Position numbers and translations under genes: made by a program. A DNA stretch of 64,000 bases. Origin: Desertimonas sp963733085 (lineage in GTDB: Bacteria > Actinomycetota > Acidimicrobiia > Acidimicrobiales > Ilumatobacteraceae). Of the stretch, positions 1 through 8,565 are shown one piece after another; the first letter of the stretch is position 1, and every line of letters starts with the position of its first letter. Where the stretch lies: the NCBI GenBank assembly GCA_963733085.1, contig CAVTBY010000009.1, positions 103,456 through 167,455 of the forward strand, read 5' to 3'. The notes beneath the pieces are model-generated. The model saw only the letters and a program-made list of their open reading frames with translations, did no database searches and had not been told where the DNA came from.

Positions 1-1740
1 GCGCTCGCCGAGGTGACCGACCCGGAGGTCGAGCCAGATCGCCGTGCGTGGCACCGCGCCTACGCCACGCTCGGACCGGACGAGGACGTTGCCGGCGACC
101 TCGAGCGCTCCGCGGGCCGGGCTCAGGCTCGTGGTGGACTCGCCGTCGCGGGCGCCTTCCTCGCGCGCGCCGCCGAGTTGACACCCGATGCCGGCAATCG
201 CGCTCGACGCGCGTTGGATGCCGCCCAGGCCTACATCCAGGCGGGTTCGTTCGACTCGGCCCTGGCGATGCTGGCTATCGCCGAGGAGGGGCCGGATGAC
301 GCCTTCCGCCGAGCGCGGATCGACCTTCTGCGGGCGCAGCTCGCGTTCGCGTCGAACCATGGCAGTGAAGCCACGCCTCTATTGCTCGCCGCGGCGCAGC
401 GCTTCGAACAGCTGGACGTCAGGTCGGCGCGGGCGACGTACTTGGCGGCGTTCGGCGCGGCGATGTTGACCGGCTGCCTCGCTGCCGGTGTTGGCCTGCG
501 GGAGGTCGCGCGGGCGGCACGTCGAGCGGAGCAATCGCCCGAGCCGACGAAAGATGACCTGTTACTCGACAGCCTGGCCGTCCTGTTTACGGAGCGGTAC
601 GCGGATGCGATGCCGCTGTTGAAACCGATGTTGTCGGCGTTCTGCGCGGATGACACGTCGGGCAAGCAGGAACCGCGCTGGCTGTGGATCCCTGGGGCCA
701 TTGCGGCCGGTGTCTGGGACGACGAGAGCTTGCGCATCATCACTACCCGTCACGTGCAGCTGGCACGGGAATTCGGCGCGCTCAGTGAACTCTTGCTTGC
801 GCTCAACTCGCGCGTATTCGAGCACCTGTTTGCGGGCGAACTGGCCGCGGCCGCCGCGCTCGTCGAGGAGATCGAGGTGGTGAGACAGGCGACCGGGAGC
901 AATCTCGCACCGTACGGTGCCCTTGCGCTTGCTGCGGCGCGGGGTCGCCAGGACGAGGCCGAACCGGCGATCGCCGCCGGCGCGGCCGAGGCGTTGGCGC
1001 GCGGCGAGGGGGGTGGGTGGAGCGTGGCCCAGTGGGCCGCGGCGTTGCTGTACAACGGCCTGGGCCGTCATGAGGACGCCGTCGCCGCCGTCGGGCGAGC
1101 CGCCGAGTTCACCATTGGCATCGCCAACTGGGGGCTGGCCGAACTGGTTGAGGCCGCGGCAAGGAGCGCACGGCGAGATCTCGCCGTGGATGCCGTCGGT
1201 CAGCTTGGCGACATGGCTGGCGCGTCGGGCACCGACTGGGCGCTCGGAGTTCTAGCGCGCTCACAAGCCCTCGTGACCGACGGCGACGCCGCCGAGCCGC
1301 TCCATCGCGAGGCGATCGAGCGGCTGGCTCGAACTCGAGTCAGGCTCGAAACGGGTCGCGCCCACCTCCTCTATGGGGAGTGGTTGCGGGGTCAGCAACG
1401 ACGCGTCGACGCCCGAGAGCAACTCCGCTGTGCGCACGAGATGTTCGACAGCATGGGGGCGGCCGCATTCGCCGAGCGTGCTCGTCGGGAGCTGCTCGCG
1501 ACCGGGGAAACGGTGCGCAAACGCCCGGTCGACACGAGCGACGTACTCACCGCGCAAGAGGCGCAGATCGCCCGGCTCGCCGCCGCCGGCGAGACCAATC
1601 CCGAAATCGGCAGCCGTCTGTTCATCAGTCCGCGAACGGTCGAGTACCACCTGCACAAAGTGTTCACCAAGCTCGACGTCACGTCGCGTCGAGGACTCCG
1701 TACAGCGCTGCCCGGCGGTCGCGACGCGACGTCTGCGTAG
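1..1740 (+). CDS. LuxR-family AAA-type transcriptional regulator, C-terminal part (5' truncated by window edge)
   Basis: The reading frame is already open at base 1, so the N-terminal half, which should hold the AAA ATPase, lies outside the window. What remains is about 579 residues of Ala/Arg-rich helical repeats of the TPR-like type found in large LuxR (MalT-like) regulators. It ends in a LuxR helix-turn-helix with LTAQEAQIARLAAAGETNPEIG and a recognition helix around SPRTVEYHLHKVF. It is clearly paralogous to the regulator at 16484-19206, with the same DRRAWHRA and ELERSAGRAQARGG stretches. It probably binds DNA as a ligand- or ATP-gated activator. The target is unknown. The gene ends in a perfect hairpin shared with the convergent gene. 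Confidence 0.88.
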   Translation, partial: ALAEVTDPEVEPDRRAWHRAYATLGPDEDVAGDLERSAGRAQARGGLAVAGAFLARAAELTPDAGNRARRALDAAQAYIQAGSFDSALAMLAIAEEGPDDAFRRARIDLLRAQLAFASNHGSEATPLLLAAAQRFEQLDVRSARATYLAAFGAAMLTGCLAAGVGLREVARAARRAEQSPEPTKDDLLLDSLAVLFTERYADAMPLLKPMLSAFCADDTSGKQEPRWLWIPGAIAAGVWDDESLRIITTRHVQLAREFGALSELLLALNSRVFEHLFAGELAAAAALVEEIEVVRQATGSNLAPYGALALAAARGRQDEAEPAIAAGAAEALARGEGGGWSVAQWAAALLYNGLGRHEDAVAAVGRAAEFTIGIANWGLAELVEAAARSARRDLAVDAVGQLGDMAGASGTDWALGVLARSQALVTDGDAAEPLHREAIERLARTRVRLETGRAHLLYGEWLRGQQRRVDAREQLRCAHEMFDSMGAAAFAERARRELLATGETVRKRPVDTSDVLTAQEAQIARLAAAGETNPEIGSRLFISPRTVEYHLHKVFTKLDVTSRRGLRTALPGGRDATSA

Positions 1741-1761
1741 CCGAGCGGCTACGCAGACGTC
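1728..1761. terminator. Bidirectional hairpin terminator between convergent genes
   Basis: A perfect 15-bp inverted repeat (GACGTCTGCGTAGCC, 4-base loop, then its reverse complement) spans the stop codons of both the LuxR-type gene and the convergent NmrA-like gene. There is no long T-run, so it may work as an intrinsic-like terminator or a 3'-end stabiliser for both transcripts. Confidence 0.75.
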
Positions 1762-2507
1762 GTCGACTCTTTGAACCAATCTTCGAACGAGGTTGTGGCG
1801 AGCTGGGCGTCGGCGTCGGGCACCAACGTACGCTCGCCGAGCTGGGCACCGAAATACGGAGCGGTGGGATCGGTCACGACCCGCCGTGGGTCACCACGGG
1901 CCGCGAGCACGTTCCGGACGAGTTCGTCGAAGCGGAACTGCTCCGGTCCGGCGACCTCGACGATGCCGTTCAACGGTGGGTTGACGGCTGCCCTCCCGAC
2001 CGCTGAGGCGACGTCGTCGGCGGCCATCGGCTGGATGAGAACCGCTGGTAGGCGGACGGTGTCGCCATCCGTGGACGAGTCGGCGATGCGGGCGAGGAAC
2101 TCGAAGAACTGCGTCGCGCGCACGATCGAGTAGGGAATCGGCGAGCTCGTGATCAGCCGCTCCTGGGCGAGCTTGGCCCGGAAGTATCCGCTCGTCGGCG
2201 ACCGGTCGGAACCAACGACCGACAGCGCGACGTGGTGTCCCACGCCCGCGGCACGCTCAGCTTCGAGCAGATTGCCGGTTGACGTCTCGAAGAACTCGAG
2301 CACGGCGGCATCCTCGAATGACGGCGAGTTCGACACGTCGACGACCACGGAGGCGCCCTCGAGAGCCTCGGCCAACCCTTCTCCGGTGAGTGTGTTGACG
2401 CCTGAATCGGGGGAGGCCGCGACTGCTTCATGCCCGTGCTCACGGAGCTTGGCGACGAGCTTCGAGCCGATCAACCCGCTCCCGCCGATGACGACGATCT
2501 TCATCAT
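1749..2507 (-). CDS. NmrA/SDR-like NAD(P)-binding protein
   Basis: A 252-residue atypical short-chain dehydrogenase of the NmrA / NAD(P)H-binding class. The Rossmann glycine motif GGSGLIG lies at residues 9-15 after a KIVVI strand. Downstream are VVVDVSNSP, the SVVGSDRSPTSGYFRAKLAQE segment typical of this class, and a C-terminal epimerase-like tail. The substrate cannot be read from the sequence. The start is a double ATG (2507 or 2504). Epimerase-type genes of this kind are commonly genomic partners of ECF41 sigma factors, and one lies about 1.2 kb away at 3729, so joint regulation is a reasonable inference. It converges on the LuxR-type gene. Confidence 0.85.
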   Translation of the reverse strand: MMKIVVIGGSGLIGSKLVAKLREHGHEAVAASPDSGVNTLTGEGLAEALEGASVVVDVSNSPSFEDAAVLEFFETSTGNLLEAERAAGVGHHVALSVVGSDRSPTSGYFRAKLAQERLITSSPIPYSIVRATQFFEFLARIADSSTDGDTVRLPAVLIQPMAADDVASAVGRAAVNPPLNGIVEVAGPEQFRFDELVRNVLAARGDPRRVVTDPTAPYFGAQLGERTLVPDADAQLATTSFEDWFKESTTSA

Positions 2508-2640
2508 GACCTTCCTTCTGGCTCCTGGTGAGCGCGGAAGCCCACCGTTTCAAGCAGCAAGACCGGGCAGCGCGACACTCTGTGACAGGCAGCGCGAAAG
2601 TCGTGTCACACCCGGACGAGATCTTCGGTCTGTCCTCGCG

Positions 2641-3324
2641 GTGATCATCGACTTCGAGCAAGCCCATCTCGTCGCCAGTGCGTTCGACGACGCCCCCCGA
2701 GTGCAGGACGGGACCACCGTCCGCGCCGCCTACGCCGACCTCGACGCCCAGGCGGCGCGATGGTTCGACCGCCTCACCGGTGCGCGCGCTCGCAAACCGG
2801 TCCGAGTCGTGTACACCAGGACTCCGGAGCCATACGCGACAGCGCCTGAACTGTCGGATTCGGTCCGCGGGCATCGACTCCTCGAGATCTTCCCGGCGAG
2901 TCGGGATCGTGATCGCCGGCACCCGCTTCTCGACACCTCCGTCGGCGGCGCCTACGACCGATTTCGAGCCGTCCACGACATCGTGAGCCACGGATGGCGG
3001 CGCAACGGGTTCGATCGTCAAGGCGAGTTCTCCGCTTGGCTTGCCGAGGACCGCATGTACGGCGGACTGGCCCGCTGGGCGCTGGCGACGGAGCTCCACG
3101 GTGAGCACAGCATGCGCTGGACCACCGGCGACCTTGCCGACCACAAGGCTGTCCTCCTCGATCCCGGGCTGCTCGAAGCCTCGCGGATGCGCGGTGGCGT
3201 CGCGGCTCAGCGCGGGAACCGCGATCGAGCTGCGCCGGCCGACCGGCACGCGCCGACGTCACCAGTTGGGAGGCCCTGGTCATCCGCTGGGCACGCGACT
3301 GGGGACTGTCACGGAGGCGATTGA
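2641..3324 (+). CDS. Conserved hypothetical protein (actinobacterial type)
   Basis: About 227 residues from a GTG at 2641. The frame stays open upstream to 2149, but that part is antisense to the NmrA-like gene and has no protein character. The body reads as a real soluble protein (FEQAHLVASAFDDAPRVQDG, then YDRFRAVHDIVSHGW and ARWALATELHGEHS). The histidine-rich core (HDIVSHGW, TELHGEH) could bind a metal, but that is speculation. The last 30 or so residues are low-complexity and Arg/Pro-rich, which may mean a frameshift near 3190. It is divergent from the NmrA-like gene with 133 bp between starts. I recognise no named family. Confidence 0.6.
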   Translation: MIIDFEQAHLVASAFDDAPRVQDGTTVRAAYADLDAQAARWFDRLTGARARKPVRVVYTRTPEPYATAPELSDSVRGHRLLEIFPASRDRDRRHPLLDTSVGGAYDRFRAVHDIVSHGWRRNGFDRQGEFSAWLAEDRMYGGLARWALATELHGEHSMRWTTGDLADHKAVLLDPGLLEASRMRGGVAAQRGNRDRAAPADRHAPTSPVGRPWSSAGHATGDCHGGD

Positions 3325-3383
3325 CCGGGGGCGGCGCGATGGTGGTCCCAATCGATCCCGACGACGGCGATTGGCGCAGGAGC

Positions 3384-3620
3384 ATGAACGACACACCTGG
3401 CGAGCAACCAGATCGACAACTCGAGACAGTGCACCAGCTGATGAACGAGAACGTCACCATCGAAGGCGACGTGATCGAGGTCGCCACCAACACCTGGGCC
3501 ATTCACGGCGTCACCGCCGTTGACGGTGACGTCATCGTCGCCGAGTTCGACACCTACGACCAGGCACGGGCCGTCCTCGACGAGCTCGCCGCCGAAGCGG
3601 GCGACGACACCGCCCGCTGA
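3384..3620 (+). CDS. Small conserved protein, paralogue of the one at 8566
   Basis: A 78-residue acidic protein. The ATG at 3384 is preferred over the longer frame from 3321, because homology to the 83-residue product at 8566 starts here (both begin with an acidic segment containing GEQPD). Shared features are an N-terminal helix (MNENVTIEGDVIEV / IDEHATIAGDIIEV), the core TWAIHG..AVDGDV and a C-terminal AEFD..DQAR segment. No signal peptide, membrane segment or catalytic motif is visible. The function is unknown. Having two copies within 5 kb in a redox/stress context suggests an adaptor or regulator, which is inference. Confidence 0.7.
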   Translation: MNDTPGEQPDRQLETVHQLMNENVTIEGDVIEVATNTWAIHGVTAVDGDVIVAEFDTYDQARAVLDELAAEAGDDTAR

Positions 3621-3728
3621 CCGTCAACCGGGAGAGCCGGCCGGAAGCCCGCTCCTGTCACGAGCACCACGAATCGACCTGCCCCCTGACGTCCGCGCTC
3701 GCTACCCCCAGATCGGAGGCCCACAGCG

Positions 3729-4418
3729 GTGAACGCTCAGCTGACATCCACGACCAGCAAGAAGGCATATTGCGGGCGAACTGCCGAACAGGCGGAGCGA
3801 CCGCTCGACGATGGCGCCGAAGTCTTCGCGAGCTTGCGTCGGCGGCTCTTCGGCATCGCCTATCGGATCACCGGCAGCTGGACCGAGGCCGAGGACGTCG
3901 TGCAGGACGCGTGGTTGCGGTGGCAGTGCTTCGAGCGCACGACCGTTCGGAACGCAACGGCGTTCCTCGTCACGACCACCACCCGCCTCGCGATCAACGC
4001 GACCCATTCCGCTCGGGCGCGCCGCGAGTCGTACCTTGGCGAGTGGGCCCACGATTCAGTCCACCCGGGCGTCGACCCCGCCTCAGGAGCCGTCCAGAAC
4101 GAAGAGCTCGAACTCGGGCTGGTGCTCCTGATGGAGCGGCTCTCGCCGAGCGAATGCGCTGCATACGTGCTGCGCCGAGCATTCGGATACCCGTACTCGA
4201 GGATCGCCGACTTGCTGCAGTCGACGGAGGCCAATGCTCGCCAACTCGTCAGCCGTTCCGGCAAACATCTCGCCAGCGGACGACGACAGTCCGCTCCCCC
4301 GGTCCAGCGGCGACGCCTGCTGAACGCATTCCTCGCCGCGGCACACACCGGGCAATTCGGCGCTCTCGAGGAGCTGTTCGGCCCCCAGACGTCGTCGGTC
4401 GGTCTCACGGCTGGCTGA
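3729..4418 (+). CDS. ECF41/SigJ-like RNA polymerase sigma factor, lacking the C-terminal SnoaL domain
   Basis: 229 residues from a GTG. Region sigma2 is clear (RRRLFGIAYRITGSWTEAED, then VVQDAWLRW), followed by the linker and a sigma4 HTH (LSPSECAAYVLRRAFGYPY, RIADLLQSTEANARQLVSR). ECF41 sigma factors normally carry a SnoaL-like C-terminal domain that modulates activity. Here the protein stops about 15 residues after the conserved LLNAFLAAAHTGQFGALEEL segment that starts that domain. Either the domain has been lost or a one-base deletion in the C-run near 4380 truncates it; the alternative frame does not look like SnoaL. An NmrA/epimerase gene upstream and a stand-alone NTF2-like gene at 5708 fit the ECF41 context. 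Confidence 0.85.
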   Translation: MNAQLTSTTSKKAYCGRTAEQAERPLDDGAEVFASLRRRLFGIAYRITGSWTEAEDVVQDAWLRWQCFERTTVRNATAFLVTTTTRLAINATHSARARRESYLGEWAHDSVHPGVDPASGAVQNEELELGLVLLMERLSPSECAAYVLRRAFGYPYSRIADLLQSTEANARQLVSRSGKHLASGRRQSAPPVQRRRLLNAFLAAAHTGQFGALEELFGPQTSSVGLTAG

Positions 4419-4547
4419 CGTTCCAACGTGAGGGAGCCGCGCAACCGTGCACTGACGGCGAGTCACAAATCGTGCTGCTCGCCGGTCTTCATCGTGCCCG
4501 ACCGGCGGTCACGACCGCCGCTACCAACGTCCAGAAACGGAGCCCCC

Positions 4548-5399
4548 ATGCGCCTAGAGACAGTCACCCTCCGAACGTCGTTGTTGCGGCTGATACCCGC
4601 GATGATCCTGATCGGCGTGCTCGGCCTGATCGGCGCCGGTCCCTCCGCGACGACTTCCGCCAGCAGCCCTGATCAACTCCAGGACGGCCCGACGATCGTT
4701 CTCGTACACGGATCGTTCGCCGACGCCTCCGGGTTCAACGATGTGCTCCAACAACTCCAGGCACTCGACTTTGCAACGATCGCGCCGTCCAACCCACTCC
4801 GCACACTCGCCAGCGATGCCGCCCACATCCAGAGCGTGCTCGACAGCATCGACGGACCGATCGTCCTCGTCGCTCACTCGTACGGCGGCATGGTGATCAC
4901 CAATGCAGCCACCGGCAACCCCAACGTGCAGGCCCTCGTCTACATCAACGGATTCGCACCGGCGGAGGGCGAAACCGCCGGCGACTTGGTGTACCAGTTC
5001 CCCGGCAGCCTGATCATCCCGGAGAACTTGACCGTGCGCCCATACCCGGCCACGGACCCGGCCGCTTCGGGACAGGAGGCATACATCAACGCCGACGTCT
5101 TCCAGGAAGCCTTCGCTGCAGACCTCGATCCCCAGACGACAGCGGTGATGGCCGCCACGCAACGTCCCATCGACCTCGCCACGCTCGAACAACCCTCCGG
5201 CCCACCCGCCTGGGAGACCATCCCGTCATGGTTCATCATCGGCACCGAGGACAACACCATTCCCCCCGACCTCCATCGGTTCATGGCCGAACGCGCCGGC
5301 GCCGTGAGCACCGTCGAGCTCACCGCGTCACACGTCGTCATGATGTCGCAGCCAGAGGCCGTCGTCGACGTCATCGTCGAAGCGGCGCAACAGCAGTGA
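4548..5399 (+). CDS. Secreted alpha/beta hydrolase
   Basis: 283 residues from the ATG at 4548; the frame is open further upstream but without protein character. Residues 1-35 form a signal peptide or anchor (LIPAMILIGVLGLIGAG, then a Ser/Thr-rich stretch), so the enzyme is probably exported. The fold is read from VLVHGSFADASGFNDV (oxyanion region), the nucleophile elbow AHSYGG and a late His in SHVVMMSQPE. It is paralogous to the cytoplasmic hydrolase at 12520, which has the same HGxFADxSxxN and ATGxxNV segments. The substrate is unknown and an ester or lactone is possible. It overlaps the next start by 4 bases (GTGA), so the pair is probably co-translated. Confidence 0.85.
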   Translation: MRLETVTLRTSLLRLIPAMILIGVLGLIGAGPSATTSASSPDQLQDGPTIVLVHGSFADASGFNDVLQQLQALDFATIAPSNPLRTLASDAAHIQSVLDSIDGPIVLVAHSYGGMVITNAATGNPNVQALVYINGFAPAEGETAGDLVYQFPGSLIIPENLTVRPYPATDPAASGQEAYINADVFQEAFAADLDPQTTAVMAATQRPIDLATLEQPSGPPAWETIPSWFIIGTEDNTIPPDLHRFMAERAGAVSTVELTASHVVMMSQPEAVVDVIVEAAQQQ

Positions 5400-5635
5400 C
5401 GAACGACATCGACGCCCGGGCGCGCTTTGAGACCGAAATCAAGCCCCTCTTCCGGGAGCGTGATCGGATGGCGATGCAGTCCCACTTCGACCTCTGGTCG
5501 TATGACGACGTCAGCGAACACGCAGGCGACATCCTCATGCGCCTCCGCGATGGCACCATGCCGTGCGACGGCGCTTGGCCGTCTGCACAGGTCGACCTGT
5601 TTGAACGCTGGGTCGAAGGCGGAAAGCAGCGGTGA
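5396..5635 (+). CDS. Small conserved hypothetical protein
   Basis: 79 residues from a GTG overlapping the stop of the hydrolase gene, so translational coupling is likely. The body reads ARFETEIKPLFRERDR, then FDLWSYDDVSEHAGDILMRL and a conserved-looking DGTMPCDGAWP followed by an RWVEGGK end. I recall this layout from small uncharacterised proteins that sit beside redox genes, but can name no function. It contains a single Cys and has no signal peptide. Confidence 0.7.
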   Translation: MTNDIDARARFETEIKPLFRERDRMAMQSHFDLWSYDDVSEHAGDILMRLRDGTMPCDGAWPSAQVDLFERWVEGGKQR

Positions 5636-5707
5636 ACGCCGACCGGTCGCTTTAACAGTGACCCCGCGTTTTCTCTACGACCACTCGGCGACGCAAGGAG
5701 ACCAACG

Positions 5708-6055
5708 ATGAGCGACGATCAGGTGAACGCCAACCTCAGTGGCATGGATGACCTTGACTTCGACGGATGGAACAACGCCGACTGGCATGGCGTGTTCGCC
5801 CACCAACACGCCGAAGACGTTTACGTTGACTTCAAGGGCGCGGCGCCCACTCGAGGTCTCGACCAGCACATCGATGCAATGAAGGCCTACGTCGAGTCCG
5901 TCGGCGGAACGCCGCCGCAGGTCGTTGCCCACCCGATCGCGTTCGGCTCCGGCGAGTGGACCTGCGTCGTCGGCGAGTTCTCCGACGGCAGCCGCATGGT
6001 CACAGTCGCCAAGTGGCGCGACGGCGTGATCGCCGAGGAGTACATCTGGGTTTGA
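5708..6055 (+). CDS. NTF2/SnoaL-like small protein
   Basis: 115 residues with a good ribosome site (AAGGAG, 8 bases upstream). The layout is that of a SnoaL/NTF2-like cone: an N-terminal helix with WNNADWHGVFA, acidic YVDF, a RGLDQHIDAMKAY helix, then strands ending in VTVAKWRDGVIAEEYIWV. Such proteins are small-molecule binding pockets, isomerases or hydrolases. It is the only free-standing SnoaL-like fold near a sigma factor that lacks this domain, so it might act in trans on it; that idea is untested. No catalytic residue can be named with confidence. Confidence 0.75.
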   Translation: MSDDQVNANLSGMDDLDFDGWNNADWHGVFAHQHAEDVYVDFKGAAPTRGLDQHIDAMKAYVESVGGTPPQVVAHPIAFGSGEWTCVVGEFSDGSRMVTVAKWRDGVIAEEYIWV

Positions 6056-6163
6056 CGCCGGCTCAGAGCGCGCGCCATAGGTGCGACGGGTCGCCGTAGG
6101 GCGACTTCACGGCTGCATTGCTCTTGAAGATGGTTGGTACTGGCCGGCGGCGACGGCTTGAAA

Positions 6164-6276
6164 TGGTTTGTGTCAGCAAATCAACCCATAGTCAGCCGTT
6201 GAGCTGACGGAAAGGTTGCTGAACTGGTTTGTGTCAGGCGATCGCCGTCGATCTGGTCGTTTTCCTGACGCAAACC
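6164..6276. repeat. TGGTTTGTGTCAG repeat cluster with an inverted pair
   Basis: The motif appears directly at 6164-6177 and 6226-6238, and inverted at 6264-6276 (CCTGACGCAAACC, 12 of 13 matching). This 260-bp gap has no gene. The same motif recurs inverted at 33157-33207, so it is a dispersed element and not local chance. It could be the ends of a lost insertion sequence or a regulator site. Confidence 0.5.
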
Positions 6277-6316
6277 TGGTAGCCGCCGGTTCAACTCCGA
6301 AAGTTGTGGGCGATCG

Positions 6317-7213
6317 TCAGCCACGCACATGCGCGGGTCGGCGGTCGTTCTCGGCGCGGACACCCTCGCCGGGGAGTGACCGCTGGACGAAGTCGAGCGC
6401 CGTTTGGGCGACCTCGCGCCAACCATGGTCGATCGTGAGAGCGTGGCCTCGGTTCGGTATCTTCACGATCTCTGTCACGCCGGGGTTGCGCCGCTGGCGC
6501 TTGTAGGAGGCGTTGGCGATCGCCCACGGCACCGTGTGGTCCCTCTCGCCCTCGATGATCAGCAGGGGACCGCGGTCGGGGTTCTTGGTGTTCACCTTCG
6601 CCTCCGTCCACGGGTTGAGGTTGGCGTTGCCCATCTGCGCGAGCGCGATCCCGGAGCCGGCGACGTGGAACTTGTCGTAGAGCTCCTTCGCCTCCTTCTC
6701 GTCCAGTGCGTTCGCCCAGCCGTACTTGAACTGCTTGAACGTGAGCGTGATCGCGCGGCGACGGTTGAGCGGGTTGATCAGAAATGGGCCTGCCGACCTG
6801 AGCACGGCTGGCGGTAGGGGCAGCACGCCGCGGAACACCCCTGGATCGATCGCCACGGTCGCCGCCGCGAGGCCTCGGCCGGCGAGCATCTGCGCCAAGA
6901 GGCCGCCGGTCGAGTGTCCCATCACCACTGGCTTCTTGTCCAACGCCTTGATGATCGCGGTGGTGTGGTCGGCGATCTGCTTCAAGGTCTTCCTGGCGAG
7001 GACGTTCGGGTCTTTCCGAGCCGCGTCAACCGTGGCTGGGTCGTCAGGCCAGTCCGGCGTCAGCGGCGCGTAGCCGGCCTGTTTGAAGAAGTCCGCCCAG
7101 TTGGCCCAGCTGCTCGGCAGCACCCAGAGGCCGTGGATGAGGACCACCGGGGTGTCGCCGGAAGCGTTGGCCGCCGCGATCTCCTGCCTCTCCCGATCGG
7201 AAATTGACGTCAT
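6317..7213 (-). CDS. Alpha/beta hydrolase
   Basis: 298 residues starting at the ATG preceded by GGAGGGGAG. The longer frame from 7246 includes the ribosome site itself and is rejected. HGLWVLPSSWANWADFF gives the oxyanion strand-loop, GHSTGG the nucleophile elbow (Ser in the middle), LLIIEGERDHTVPW the acid strand and NRGHALTID the catalytic His. There is no signal peptide, so it is cytoplasmic. This subfamily resembles lysophospholipase/lipase-like hydrolases; the substrate is not readable. It follows the YceI gene on the same strand, with 104 bp between. Confidence 0.88.
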   Translation of the reverse strand: MTSISDRERQEIAAANASGDTPVVLIHGLWVLPSSWANWADFFKQAGYAPLTPDWPDDPATVDAARKDPNVLARKTLKQIADHTTAIIKALDKKPVVMGHSTGGLLAQMLAGRGLAAATVAIDPGVFRGVLPLPPAVLRSAGPFLINPLNRRRAITLTFKQFKYGWANALDEKEAKELYDKFHVAGSGIALAQMGNANLNPWTEAKVNTKNPDRGPLLIIEGERDHTVPWAIANASYKRQRRNPGVTEIVKIPNRGHALTIDHGWREVAQTALDFVQRSLPGEGVRAENDRRPAHVRG

Positions 7214-7317
7214 GACGAGCTCCCCTCCGGACGGGTGACGGACCACCGTCGTGTCACCGCTTCACTTCGTGGCGCCAGCGTCGCATGGGTCGCCGCGGGT
7301 CGCATCCGTGTCACTCC

Positions 7318-7908
7318 CTAGTCACGGGCAGCCGGCACCAGCGACACGTCCAGTTCGAGGTCGACTTCCTGCGCCAAGGCCACGCCGCCACCGGGGACCG
7401 GGGCGTTCCACGTCATCCCCCACAAGGCTCGATTGACCTTGGCGGTCGCTTTCATACCGAGCCTGGGAGTGCCCAGCACGTCTGGCGCTCGCCCGAACGC
7501 ATTGACGACGAGCTGAACCGGTTGGGTAATGCCGCGGATGGTCAACTCTCCGTGCACGGTGTAGCGACCCGCAGCCAGCACCGTGGCACCCCGCGAGTGG
7601 AAGGAGATCCTCGGGTGGCGCTCGACCTCAAAGAACTCGTCGCTTCGTAGGTGGGCGTCACGCACCGCCAAGGCCGTGTCGACGGAGGAAGCATCGATGT
7701 CGACGTCGATCTGCGTGGCCTCGAAGCGCGGTAGATCGATCCGCACGGTGCCGGAGAACGACGTGAAGCGGCCGCGCACGAGCGTGAACACCGCATAGCG
7801 GGCGACGAACTCGAGCGCCGAGTGAGTCGGGTCGACCTCCCACGATCCGTTGAGCGGAAACAGATCGTCGCCAGCGTGAACGTCGACAATCGCAAGGTCC
7901 TCGGACAT
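7318..7908 (-). CDS. YceI-family lipocalin-like protein
   Basis: 196 residues with a strong ribosome site (GAGGAGGGACGG, then ATG). The YceI signature is visible: WEVDPTHSALEFVARYAVFT near residue 20, then RGRFTSFSGTVRID, DIDASSVDT, HLRSDEFFEVERHPRISF, and GELTIRGITQPVQL. YceI proteins form a closed beta-barrel that binds isoprenoid-type amphipaths. No secretion signal is present, so this is a cytoplasmic member, as is common in actinobacteria. It lies upstream of the hydrolase at 6317 on the same strand and may be co-transcribed with it. Confidence 0.92.
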   Translation of the reverse strand: MSEDLAIVDVHAGDDLFPLNGSWEVDPTHSALEFVARYAVFTLVRGRFTSFSGTVRIDLPRFEATQIDVDIDASSVDTALAVRDAHLRSDEFFEVERHPRISFHSRGATVLAAGRYTVHGELTIRGITQPVQLVVNAFGRAPDVLGTPRLGMKATAKVNRALWGMTWNAPVPGGGVALAQEVDLELDVSLVPAARD

Positions 7909-7970
7909 CCGTCCCTCCTCGCCCTCGTGGATACGGTCGAGCGATCGTAGACCCGCCTATGCAGTGGCTT

Positions 7971-8087
7971 GACGGCGGTGACGATGTTGCCTGGCCACAG
8001 TCCCGAGGCGTCGGCGTCGGCGATGGTCTCCGCGGCACGCTTCCGCTGGTCGTCGGAGGTGTAGAAGATGGCTGACCGATAACGCGG
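7971..8087 (-). pseudogene. Fragment of peptide methionine sulfoxide reductase MsrA (C-terminal)
   Basis: A 39-codon stretch (YRSAIFYTSDDQRKRA, then TIADADASGLWPGNIVTAV) matches the conserved C-terminal MsrA segment where YRSAIFY precedes the QR..A helix and the VVTEV strand. The catalytic N-terminal GCFW region is absent and the tail is out of frame, so this is a relic. Family assignment is from memory of the MsrA signature. Confidence 0.7.
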
Positions 8088-8190
8088 CCTGCGACAACCA
8101 GGGGGTTCCACGGATGCGACGTGCATGCGAGACGGTCAGGCTGGTCGCGTCACGACGGAACGGCCCGTCGGTCGAGTGCAGGAGGTCCTC

Positions 8191-8442
8191 ATGAGCTCAT
8201 CGTCCGCCCCGCCGCCCGCCCCGCAAGGTGCCGGATCCGTCTCGGATGTCGTGAACTCCCCTGCCAGGCGGGACGTCATCGTCGCCGACCAGCACGACGC
8301 AGGCGTGCCCGATGACGCCGTCACCGGGCGCGACACCGGCACCCAAGCCGAGGAGCTTGTCGCCCTGGAGGGAAAGCTGGGCGAGCTCCACGGGTGCGAC
8401 GGGCTGACGACAGGATCAGGCCCCGGGGCGGTGTGCAAGTAG
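8191..8442 (+). CDS. Possible small protein, unrecognised
   Basis: 83 codons from an ATG with a strong site (GCAGGAGGTCCTC). The sequence is low-complexity at the N-terminus (SSSSAPPPAPQGAG), then DVVNSPARRDVIVADQHDAGVPDDAV, and lacks a clear fold. It could be a real short protein, a truncated gene, or noise between the msrA relic and the next cluster. Confidence 0.3.
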   Translation: MSSSSAPPPAPQGAGSVSDVVNSPARRDVIVADQHDAGVPDDAVTGRDTGTQAEELVALEGKLGELHGCDGLTTGSGPGAVCK

Positions 8443-8565
8443 CTCTTCACGAGCGTTACCGCTCCACGTTGGACCAGTCACGACTCCAGGACATTCGACC
8501 TCGATGCGCACTTCGCTCGAAGAAAGGTTCATTATGAAGTTGTCCGACAGCGAACGGAGCAGATC

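Noticed and set aside
3770..4672. Alternative frame extending the sigma factor by about 100 residues
   Set aside because: The extension after the proposed shift at 4380 is Arg/Pro-rich and does not resemble the SnoaL domain, so I keep the short form.
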